Shown here piece by piece: positions 1 to 5,452 of a stretch of 5,452 nt of DNA. The notes under the pieces are model-generated. The model was not told where the DNA came from and searched no databases. It saw only the letters and a program-made list of their open reading frames with translations. The stretch comes from Paludibacter sp. (lineage in GTDB: Bacteria > Bacteroidota > Bacteroidia > Bacteroidales > Paludibacteraceae). Within the stretch, counting starts at the first letter, position 1. Each line of letters begins with the position of its first letter. The stretch spans positions 1-5,452 of the forward strand of contig JAQWCZ010000156.1 in NCBI GenBank assembly GCA_028705705.1, read 5' to 3'. Position numbers and translations under genes: made by a program.

Positions 1-2130
1 TTCTTTCAGCAGCTTATCCTGAATATCCATCGGAACGAGTTCATAGCTGGCAAACTTCATGCTGAACGAAGCACGACCACCGGTCAGCGAACTCAAAGAA
101 GTAGAATAATTACTCAATTCTTTCAAAGGTACTTTGGCTGAAAGTTTCTCAAATCCCTTCTCACTTTCCATACCCATGATCACGCCACGGCGACCCTGCA
201 TGTCGCTCATCACATCGCCTAAGCGGTCGGATGGAGCATGTACCACCACATCATATATGGGTTCCAATAATTTCGGGCCGGCTTCTTTAAAGGCCTGTGC
301 AAAAGCATTTCGACCTGCCAGGCGGAATGAAATTTCATTGGAATCCACCGGGTGCATTTTACCGTCATAGACTATCACACGCACATCGCGGGCATACGAA
401 CCGGTCAGGGGGCCTTGTTCCATACGGTCCATGATTCCCTTTTGAATAGCCGGTAGGAAACGGGCATCAATAGCACCACCCACGATAGAATTGATAATGA
501 TCACCTTGCCACCCCATTCTAATTTTATTTCCTGGGTGTCGCGAACCGAAATTTTGTATTCCTGTCCACCAAAACGATAGATTTCCTGTGGTGGTACACC
601 TTCAAAATACGGCTCAATAATCATGTGTACTTCACCGAACTGACCGGCACCACCCGACTGTTTTTTGTGGCGATAATCGGCACGAGCCATTTTCGTAATG
701 GTTTCCCTGTAAGGGATTTTTGGCTCTTTATATTCTATAGCGATTTTTTCGTTATTTTCTATTCTCCATTTCAAGGTACGCAGGTGAAATTCTCCCTGTC
801 CATGTACGATGGTTTGTTTGAGTTCTTTCGACTGTTCAACAATCCAGGTAGGATCTTCTTCGCGCATGCGGGTGAGGATTTCACTCAGTTTTTCTTCATC
901 AGACTCAGATACTGCCCTGATGGCGCGGCGATACTTGGGAGCAGGGAAATCGATATCTTTAAAATCATATTCGCAACCTTTGGCATTCAAGGTATTACCG
1001 GTACGGGTATCTTTTAGTTTCACCGTAGCACCGATATCACCGGCAACCAGCATATCGACATTGGTGCGAATCTGACCGGCAACAGCAAAGAGCTGACTTA
1101 TACGCTCTTTGGAACCCCTGTTGATGTTCACCAAATCATCACCGGCTTTGATGGTACCACTCATTACCTTGAAGTAGGAAACCTCTCCAATATGTGGTTC
1201 CACACTGGTTTTGAAAACATATATACTGGTCGGTGCAGCCGGATCGGCAGTAACTTCAACACCACTTTTGGTCTGGGGTTTTACAGTTACATTCACATTG
1301 GGCACCACATTCCCCAGGAATTCCATCAGACGACGAATGGCCATGTCTTTTTGGGCACTTACGCAGAACACAGGGAACATGTCGCGATGCAATAAACCGG
1401 CACGGATACCTACACGCATTTCTTCTTCATCCAACGAGCCCTGATCAAAGAACTTTTCCATCAACGCTTCATCATGTTCAGCAGCAGCTTCTACCAGGGC
1501 ATTATGTAATTCCTGCGCTTTATCCATTTCTTCGGCAGGAATATCTAAAATTTCAGGAACACCACCTTCGGGTTTCCATTTATATAATTTCATTTTAAGG
1601 ACATCGACAATCGCGTTGAACTGTGGACCCACATTCACAGGATACTGGATAGGAACTACTTTGGAACCATAGTTTTCCTTTAACTGTTCCAGCGTGCGGT
1701 CGAAATCCGCTTTCTCATGGTCTAACTGGTTTACAACAAAAATAACCGGTTTGTGAAATTTATCCGTATAACGGAAGTGGTTGTTGGTACCGACTTCTAC
1801 TCCATAATGAGCATTCAGAAGGATAAGTGCTGTGTCGGTCACGTTGAGGGAGGTAACTACTCCACCGATAAAATCATCCGAACCCGGACAATCGATAAAG
1901 TTTAATTTTTTTTCGAGCCATTCTGTCTGAATAATGGTCGAAAAAACCGAATAACCGTATTCCTTTTCGACAGGAAAATAATCTGATACTGTGTTCTGTC
2001 CGTCAACAGAACCTCTGCGTTTTATAACACCACTCTCGTAAAGCATCGCTTCTACAAGAGTGGTTTTCCCAGTGCCAGAACTTCCCAGGATTGAGATGTT
2101 CTTAATTGCATTTGATTGATATACTTTCAT
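1..2130 (-). CDS. fusA2: Elongation factor G paralog (EF-G2 type), C-terminus cut by window edge
   Basis: Seen: 710 uninterrupted codons from ATG at 2130 to the left edge, with no stop; by my recollection of Bacteroides homologs (about 718 residues) only a few C-terminal residues are missing. The P-loop is GSSGTGKT (residues 16-23), G3 is DCPGSDDF (80-87), and G4 is NQLD (134-137). Domain IV begins near QSGGAGQFGEVH (491-502), its tip loop is HPVDSNE (593-599), and domain V carries MSDMQGRRG near 641-649. Family knowledge: EF-G is a cytosolic ribosome translocase. Canonical EF-G has DTPGH in G3, where His promotes GTP hydrolysis; here that residue is Ser84. The switch I RGIT motif reads YGYS (58-61), and NKxD is altered to NQLD. 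Inference: this is the Bacteroides-type EF-G2, which I recall being reported to support translocation without GTPase activity; it is not the main fusA. There is no Shine-Dalgarno before the start. Upstream lies a repeat-rich 484-base gap, so it is probably transcribed on its own. Confidence 0.93.
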   Translation of the reverse strand, partial: MKVYQSNAIKNISILGSSGTGKTTLVEAMLYESGVIKRRGSVDGQNTVSDYFPVEKEYGYSVFSTIIQTEWLEKKLNFIDCPGSDDFIGGVVTSLNVTDTALILLNAHYGVEVGTNNHFRYTDKFHKPVIFVVNQLDHEKADFDRTLEQLKENYGSKVVPIQYPVNVGPQFNAIVDVLKMKLYKWKPEGGVPEILDIPAEEMDKAQELHNALVEAAAEHDEALMEKFFDQGSLDEEEMRVGIRAGLLHRDMFPVFCVSAQKDMAIRRLMEFLGNVVPNVNVTVKPQTKSGVEVTADPAAPTSIYVFKTSVEPHIGEVSYFKVMSGTIKAGDDLVNINRGSKERISQLFAVAGQIRTNVDMLVAGDIGATVKLKDTRTGNTLNAKGCEYDFKDIDFPAPKYRRAIRAVSESDEEKLSEILTRMREEDPTWIVEQSKELKQTIVHGQGEFHLRTLKWRIENNEKIAIEYKEPKIPYRETITKMARADYRHKKQSGGAGQFGEVHMIIEPYFEGVPPQEIYRFGGQEYKISVRDTQEIKLEWGGKVIIINSIVGGAIDARFLPAIQKGIMDRMEQGPLTGSYARDVRVIVYDGKMHPVDSNEISFRLAGRNAFAQAFKEAGPKLLEPIYDVVVHAPSDRLGDVMSDMQGRRGVIMGMESEKGFEKLSAKVPLKELSNYSTSLSSLTGGRASFSMKFASYELVPMDIQDKLLKE

Positions 2131-2161
2131 ACATACTAAAATTAAGAAGATTAATACTATT

Positions 2162-2251
2162 TACGATTTACTTATTTACCATTTACGATTTAAGTGCTGA
2201 ATAGGGTTTACTGCACCAAACAAATTGTAAATGGTAAATAAGTAAATTGTA
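2162..2251. repeat. 30-bp near-perfect inverted repeat made of TTTACNA heptamers
   Basis: The arms are 2162-2191 and 2222-2251. Bases 2166-2186 are exactly complementary to 2227-2247 (21 bp). The pairing extends on both sides to 30 bp with only two G.T pairs (2187:2226 and 2165:2248). The loop is 30 bases (2192-2221). Within the left arm, units of the form TTTACGA, TTTACTTA, TTTACCA, TTTACGA follow each other at 7-8 base steps from about 2160, so the palindrome is itself built from a short tandem repeat. On the plus strand the right arm is followed by eight T (2252-2259), like an intrinsic terminator, but no rightward gene ends here and the stem is AT-rich. On the minus strand it lies 31 bases before the EF-G2 start, so it may form a leader structure. 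Its function is unknown. Confidence 0.85.
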
Positions 2252-2357
2252 TTTTTTTTACGAGCGGCAATGTATGAAATCTACCTGAAATTTAACTTGG
2301 GAAATGTATGTTTTACAACATTATTTTTATTTGGCGGGTTAAATTACGTTAATGGCT

Positions 2358-2602
2358 GCCCTTACAGGGTGAATATCCTTTATAACCCAAGGCGTTGCCG
2401 TTAGGATATGATATTTTGCCCTTTCAGGGCGTGTTTGTTATTTGTGCTCATTAAACCCAAGGCGTTGCCGTTGGGCTATGATATATTGCCACTTCGTGGC
2501 GTAAAGGTTACTGTTTTCTGGCTGAAAGCCAGTTATAACTCAACCCATGGCAACGCCTTGGGTATTGACCATCGACAACCATATTATTTGCCCTGTAAGG
2601 GC
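2358..2602. repeat. Array of eight small hairpins (palindromic intergenic repeat)
   Basis: Two hairpin types can be read. Short type (S): 2358-2370, 2418-2430 (GCCCTTTCAGGGC), 2488-2500 (GCCACTTCGTGGC), 2518-2532 (CTGGCTGAAAGCCAG) and 2590-2602 (GCCCTGTAAGGGC); each has a 5-6 bp stem and a 3-base loop. Long type (L): 2386-2405 and 2456-2475 (CCCAAGGCGTTGCCGTTGGG in the second), and 2544-2562 in the opposite orientation; these share the 14-mer CCCAAGGCGTTGCC. Order: S L S L S S then inverted L and inverted S. The last short hairpin begins 12 bases beyond the PAP2 stop in that gene's direction, so the array could be its 3' untranslated region, but no T-run follows as in a classical terminator. 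I recall similar CCCAAGGCGTTGCC-like and GCCCTTTCAGGGC-like repeats from other Bacteroidota intergenic regions but cannot name a family. No associated transposase gene is in the window. Confidence 0.88.
2384..2502 (+). repeat. Two tandem copies of a 70-bp-period repeat unit
   Basis: Bases 2384-2432 and 2454-2502 align without gaps over 49 positions with 7 differences (42 identical), offset by exactly 70 bases. Each copy holds one long hairpin followed by TATGATAT and one short hairpin ending in GGCGT. The 21 bases between the copies are not recognisably repeated. Four of the seven differences fall in the short stem and form two complementary pairs (2421/2427 and 2422/2426 against 2491/2497 and 2492/2496), so pairing is kept. 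Confidence 0.85.
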
Positions 2603-2614
2603 AATATAGTTAAT

Positions 2615-3247
2615 TTATTCTTTCCGAATAATCTTAAAACCTTTGATGTCGTAATTATTCCAAATCCATTCATTGAGTTTGTAGCTCAGAAAAGCACTTC
2701 CGGCACCCAGCGCTGCACCGGCCAAAACATCTGTAGGATAATGCATGCCGAGATGCAGGCGCGAAAGACCGACGGATGTCGCCCAAACATAGGCCGGAAC
2801 AACCACATACCATTCGGGATATTTCAGACTCAGGGCGGTGGCGGTGGCAAAACAGCCGGAAGTATGACCGGAGGGCATCGCGTAATCAGTTTTGAGTTTA
2901 TACATGGTGATTTCATCCGGATAAGTATAACCCGGTCGTTCACGTTGAATGCTTCGTTTCAGTATTTCCGTCATACCCAGGTTAATCCCCGAAGCCAAGG
3001 CAATTCCAACAGCATCTTTGATTAAATTCTTATCCTGATTAATCAATCCATAACCTCCTATCGCAACGGGCACGACCAGGTTAAACGACATAGCTGTTTC
3101 AGACAGGAAAACGGATACCGGCTTCAAATCAGGTGCAGCATGATGCACCCTTTTCAGCAAATCGATATCAGCATTTTGTGCCGACACGACTGGGTTGAAA
3201 ACAAAAAAATTGCTCAAAAGCAGAATAATTATCGTAAATTTGCACAT
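2615..3247 (-). CDS. PAP2-family acid phosphatase, exported or membrane-bound
   Basis: A 210-residue protein with the complete type 2 phosphatidic acid phosphatase signature: KRSIQRERP (K97, R104-P105), PSGH at 125-128, and SRLHLGMHYPTD (S162-D173, with R163, H169 and D173). In this family the histidine of motif 3 is the nucleophile and the PSGH histidine is the acid/base; substrates are lipid phosphates, undecaprenyl pyrophosphate or lipid A phosphate. Which one applies here cannot be told. Residues 1-23 form a hydrophobic leader ending VSA before Gln24, which fits signal peptidase I cleavage. Further hydrophobic stretches at about 53-70, 78-96, 146-162 and 174-190 suggest membrane segments, putting the active site on the periplasmic side. 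The start is the ATG at 3247, the only one placing a signal peptide at the N-terminus; it has no Shine-Dalgarno. The gene is divergent from the kinase gene with 30 bases between starts. Its 3' end faces the hairpin array. Confidence 0.93.
   Translation of the reverse strand: MCKFTIIILLLSNFFVFNPVVSAQNADIDLLKRVHHAAPDLKPVSVFLSETAMSFNLVVPVAIGGYGLINQDKNLIKDAVGIALASGINLGMTEILKRSIQRERPGYTYPDEITMYKLKTDYAMPSGHTSGCFATATALSLKYPEWYVVVPAYVWATSVGLSRLHLGMHYPTDVLAGAALGAGSAFLSYKLNEWIWNNYDIKGFKIIRKE
3235..3242 (+). promoter_or_regulatory. Candidate -7 box for the NadR-like gene cluster
   Basis: TAAATTTG matches the Bacteroidota primary sigma factor box TAnnTTTG exactly. It would start transcription near 3249, about 29 bases before the ATG at 3278. 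The upstream -33 element is weak (ATTG at 3209-3212, spaced slightly long). The box lies inside the first codons of the divergent PAP2 gene. The match is seen; promoter activity is inferred. Confidence 0.4.
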
Positions 3248-3263
3248 TGTATTTGATTTGAGA

Positions 3264-3271
3264 CAAAAGTA
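3264..3271 (-). promoter_or_regulatory. Candidate -7 box for the PAP2 gene
   Basis: Read on the minus strand this is TACTTTTG, an exact fit to TAnnTTTG, in the 30-base spacer between the divergent starts. Transcription would begin near 3257 with a leader of about 10 bases before the ATG at 3247. I see no TTTG-like -33 element at the expected distance inside the NadR-like gene, so support is limited. Confidence 0.3.
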
Positions 3272-3277
3272 ATAAAA

Positions 3278-3799
3278 ATGTATAAAATAGCGGTAGTCGG
3301 ACCGGAATCCACGGGAAAGTCTGTATTGTCAGCAAAATTAGCAGCACATTATGATTCTCCCTGGGTACCGGAATATGCCCGGACTTACATAGAGCAACTA
3401 ACGCGACCTTATCATTTTGAGGATATTTGTCACATCGCTCAGAAGCAAATTGAGCAGGAAATCGCTTTTGAAGGAAACAATCCGGCTCCTTTTGTGTTTT
3501 TTGATACAGATCTGATTATTACAAAAGTATGGTTTTCATATTGTTATCAACAGGTTCCTGCTTTTGTAGAAGAAAGACTACAAAACGGTTTTTTTGATTT
3601 ATATTTGCTGTGTGAACCCGACTTACCGTGGGAACCGGACCCACTGAGAGAACATGGTCACGATCGCGAATTCTTTTTCGATTGGTACAAAACAGAAATT
3701 GAAAAACTGGGGAAACCATATCTACACATCAATGGAAACGGCGAAAACCGCATCCGACAGACAATTAAAAAGATTGATCATTTTATAAGTAAGACATAA
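3278..3799 (+). CDS. NadR-type ribosylnicotinamide kinase domain protein (stand-alone)
   Basis: A 173-residue P-loop ATPase. The Walker A motif is GPESTGKS (8-15). It is followed by WVPEYARTYIE (29-39), matching the WEYGREY-like segment of the NadR C-terminal domain, then FFDTDLIITKVW (74-85) as the Walker B/DTD region, and FDLYLLCEPDLPWEPDPLR (106-124) like the NadR lid segment with its conserved W and D. These features match the C-terminal kinase domain of NadR, which phosphorylates nicotinamide riboside to NMN in NAD salvage. The NMN adenylyltransferase and helix-turn-helix domains of full NadR are absent, and the length equals the kinase domain alone. The assignment to the family is firm; substrate is inferred, since some members of this domain family are annotated only as ATP-binding proteins. 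No PnuC transporter is visible. The start is the only ATG before Walker A; it begins 30 bases from the divergent PAP2 start. The serine acetyltransferase gene follows after 33 bases, probably in the same transcript. Confidence 0.88.
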   Translation: MYKIAVVGPESTGKSVLSAKLAAHYDSPWVPEYARTYIEQLTRPYHFEDICHIAQKQIEQEIAFEGNNPAPFVFFDTDLIITKVWFSYCYQQVPAFVEERLQNGFFDLYLLCEPDLPWEPDPLREHGHDREFFFDWYKTEIEKLGKPYLHINGNGENRIRQTIKKIDHFISKT

Positions 3800-3832
3800 A
3801 CAGGCAAATAACCTGATGACATACAAAATGTT

Positions 3833-4708
3833 ATGAACTCAAAAAAAACACTCGAAGCCATCAAGAAACTGGCTGATACTGGCAACATCCAGGAGGTTTG
3901 CCATAAACAGACACACAACAATCCCATGCCTTCAGTCGATGTGCTAGAAGAAATTGTCATGCTGATTCGTTCAGTTCTTTTTCCGGGCTATTTCGGAGAT
4001 GCCGGGGTTAATTCCAAAACAATGTTGTACCACATCGGTGTAAACATCGATAAGCTACAACTGTTACTGCAGATGCAAATTAAAGCAGGTTTATGTTTTG
4101 AATCCAGATCCGAAGAACAGATTTGTGCTGAAATTGAACGACTCGCGGAAGAAAAAACGATTGAATTCATCTCTCAATTACCTGAAATCCGCGAAAAACT
4201 CTATACAGACATCATTGCTGCTTACAATGGCGATCCGGCTGCCAAAAGCTTTGGCGAAGTGATTTTCTGCTATCCCGGCATCCGGGCCATCAGCAGTTAC
4301 CGTATTGCCAATACGTTGTTGCGTTTAGAGGTACCCCTCATCCCCCGCATTATCAGCGAGATGGCTCATTCGGAAACAGGTATCGATATCCATCCGGGTG
4401 CAACCATTGGTGAATATTTCACCATAGATCATGGAACCGGCGTGGTAATTGGCGAAACCTCCAGAATCGGAAAAAACGTGAAAATGTACCAGGGAGTAAC
4501 TCTTGGAGCCAGAAGTTTTCCGTTGGATGAACAAGGCAATCCCATCAAGGGCATTGATCGTCATCCGAAAATCGGGGACAATGTTATCATCTATTCCAAT
4601 TCAACCATCCTGGGCAACATCACTGTTGGCGATGGCGCTGTAATTGGCGGTAATATCTGGGTAGATCAGGATGTTAAACCCGGGGCGAAATTGGTACAGA
4701 AGAAATGA
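3833..4708 (+). CDS. cysE: Serine O-acetyltransferase (EpsC/CysE type)
   Basis: A 291-residue enzyme that transfers acetyl from acetyl-CoA to serine, giving O-acetylserine, the first step of cysteine synthesis in the cytosol. The N-terminal part (about 1-165) is helical, as in the family. From about 180 the hexapeptide-repeat left-handed beta-helix begins: DIHPGATIGE (185-194), DHGTGVVIGETS (199-210), VTLGARSF (222-229), DRHPKIGDNV (242-251), and repeats to about 285. By alignment with E. coli CysE the catalytic pair Asp143/His158 corresponds to D185/H200, and His193 to H244. The spacing between the two histidines is 9 residues longer than in E. coli because of the insert SFPLDEQGNPIKG (228-240), typical of the longer EpsC-like forms. 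The protein ends shortly after the helix (LVQKK) and lacks the extended C-terminal tail ending in Ile that in E. coli binds CysK. The chosen ATG at 3833 follows the kinase gene by 33 bases with no Shine-Dalgarno. Confidence 0.95.
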   Translation: MNSKKTLEAIKKLADTGNIQEVCHKQTHNNPMPSVDVLEEIVMLIRSVLFPGYFGDAGVNSKTMLYHIGVNIDKLQLLLQMQIKAGLCFESRSEEQICAEIERLAEEKTIEFISQLPEIREKLYTDIIAAYNGDPAAKSFGEVIFCYPGIRAISSYRIANTLLRLEVPLIPRIISEMAHSETGIDIHPGATIGEYFTIDHGTGVVIGETSRIGKNVKMYQGVTLGARSFPLDEQGNPIKGIDRHPKIGDNVIIYSNSTILGNITVGDGAVIGGNIWVDQDVKPGAKLVQKK

Positions 4709-5452
4709 ACGAACAACAATACATCGCCAAAACCCTCAAAGGCCTTGAAGAAATCCTGGCAACAGAATTGATTGCACTGGGGGCAGATAATGTCGAAATA
4801 CAACGTCGCGCGGTGGCATTTACGGGCAACAAAGCTTTGTTGTACAAAGCCAACCTGCATTTACGCACGGCCTTGCGTATCCTGAAACCCATCGCTTCTT
4901 TCAATGCCAGTAAACCCGATGAGATTTACACGGAAGTGAAGAAAATCAACTGGGAAGAACACATGGATCTCAACACGACTTTCGCCATTGACTCCACCGT
5001 ATATTCTGAAGAAATTACACATTCGAAGTTTGTAGCATACCGCGTGAAAGACGGCATCGTGGATTGGTTCAGGGAAAAATACGACAAACGTCCATCGGTA
5101 AAATTAGACAACCCGCAACTGCGCTTCAACGTGCATCTGTCGCACAACAACTGCACCATCCTGCTCGACAGCTCGGGTGAGTCGCTGCACAAACGGGGCT
5201 ACCGCGCCAACCAGACTGAGGCGCCCATCAACGAAGTACTCGCTGCCGGCATGCTGCTCATGGCCGGATGGAACGGACAATGCAACTTCATCGACCCTTT
5301 CTGTGGCTCAGGCACCTTTCTGATAGAAGCAGCTTTGATAGCCCTGAATATCCCACCGGGAATATATCGCCCATTTTTCGGCTTCGAGAAATGGAAGGAT
5401 TTCAATCAGGATTTATTCGATGAGATTTATCAGGACGACAGCAGAGAGCGTG
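4705..5452 (+). CDS. rlmL: THUMP-domain rRNA methyltransferase, RlmL-like, C-terminus cut by window edge
   Basis: There are 249 codons plus one base, open to the right edge. Residues 1-160 resemble the N-terminal part of E. coli RlmL: KGLEEILATEL (12-22), then a THUMP RNA-binding domain at about 45-155 including INWEEHM and VKDGIVDWF (114-122). LHKRGYR (161-167) and INEVLAAGMLLMAGW (175-189) lead into the SAM-binding motif DPFCGSGTFLIEAA (197-210) of UPF0020-type methyltransferases. E. coli RlmL makes m2G2445 in 23S rRNA and is fused to RlmK. Bacteroidota homologs are, as I recall, shorter and lack the RlmK part, but the catalytic NPPY motif and the C-terminus lie outside this window. The exact target base is inferred only. 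The ATG at 4705 overlaps the cysE stop as ATGA, which suggests translational coupling. Confidence 0.9.
   Translation, partial: MNEQQYIAKTLKGLEEILATELIALGADNVEIQRRAVAFTGNKALLYKANLHLRTALRILKPIASFNASKPDEIYTEVKKINWEEHMDLNTTFAIDSTVYSEEITHSKFVAYRVKDGIVDWFREKYDKRPSVKLDNPQLRFNVHLSHNNCTILLDSSGESLHKRGYRANQTEAPINEVLAAGMLLMAGWNGQCNFIDPFCGSGTFLIEAALIALNIPPGIYRPFFGFEKWKDFNQDLFDEIYQDDSRER

Larger units (their letters stand above)
2131..2614. other. Non-coding repeat-rich gap between the EF-G2 and PAP2 genes
   Basis: No credible gene lies here. Both flanking genes are on the minus strand, so this is the 3' side of the PAP2 gene and the 5' side of the EF-G2 gene. It holds a long AT-rich inverted repeat (2162-2251), an unremarkable AT-rich stretch (2252-2357), and a hairpin array (2358-2602). 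In the AT-rich stretch I see only one weak promoter candidate for EF-G2 on the minus strand (TAAATTTC, 2287-2294, one base off TAnnTTTG), with a TTG about 21 bases further upstream. That would give a leader of about 150 bases containing the long inverted repeat. This promoter is a low-confidence suggestion. Confidence 0.8.

Noticed and set aside
625..1444. Several overlapping plus-strand open frames of 67-130 codons
   Set aside because: They lie antisense to the EF-G2 coding region, which is continuous and motif-complete on the minus strand; they are shadow frames.
2222..2259. Intrinsic terminator on the plus strand (palindrome followed by eight T)
   Set aside because: The stem is almost entirely A/T, the loop is 30 bases long, and no rightward gene ends upstream. 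I keep it as a repeat and only mention terminator activity as a possibility.
2289..2345. 8-bp inverted repeat AATTTAAC / GTTAAATT
   Set aside because: It is short, AT-rich and separated by 41 bases; such a match is expected by chance in this composition.
2358..2602. CRISPR array
   Set aside because: The repeats are short hairpins of two alternating types with unequal spacing and one inverted module. There is no uniform repeat-spacer pattern and no cas gene.
2408..3025. A 205-codon plus-strand open frame spanning the hairpin array and the antisense of the PAP2 gene
   Set aside because: Its first third translates the repeat array (including peptides such as ALPLGYDILP from the hairpins) and the rest is the reverse of a well-supported PAP2 gene with all catalytic motifs. 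It matches no protein family I know.
3801..3815. Small hairpin CAGG...CCTG between the kinase and cysE genes as a terminator
   Set aside because: Only 4 bp of stem with a 7-base loop and no T-run; too weak to support a transcription stop.

Overview
The window reads as a chromosomal segment of a Bacteroidota bacterium, most likely of the order Bacteroidales. The evidence is the second-type elongation factor G whose sequence closely follows the Bacteroides EF-G2 paralog as I remember it, the lack of Shine-Dalgarno sequences before starts, TAnnTTTG-like promoter boxes, and intergenic hairpin repeats of a style common in that phylum. No taxonomic search was possible.

Layout, left to right. Positions 1-2130 (minus) hold an almost complete EF-G paralog that runs off the left edge. 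Positions 2131-2614 are a 484-base non-coding gap with two kinds of repeat: a 30-bp near-perfect inverted repeat built of TTTACNA-like heptamers just upstream of the EF-G start (2162-2251), and an array of eight small hairpins (2358-2602). Positions 2615-3247 (minus) encode a secreted or membrane PAP2-type phosphatase. A 30-base divergent spacer then separates it from a plus-strand cluster: a stand-alone NadR-type ribosylnicotinamide kinase domain protein (3278-3799), a serine O-acetyltransferase (3833-4708), and the N-terminal half of a THUMP-domain rRNA methyltransferase (4705 to the right edge). The last two overlap by 4 bases (ATGA) and are probably translationally coupled.

The genes do not form one obvious pathway. 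They look like housekeeping functions: translation factor, lipid or pyrophosphate phosphatase, NAD salvage, cysteine synthesis, rRNA modification. The two most interesting points are the hairpin array, where two tandem copies differ by paired compensatory substitutions that preserve the stems, and the EF-G paralog, which has serine in place of the catalytic histidine of the G3 motif. I found no tRNA, rRNA, CRISPR, transposase or prophage gene.
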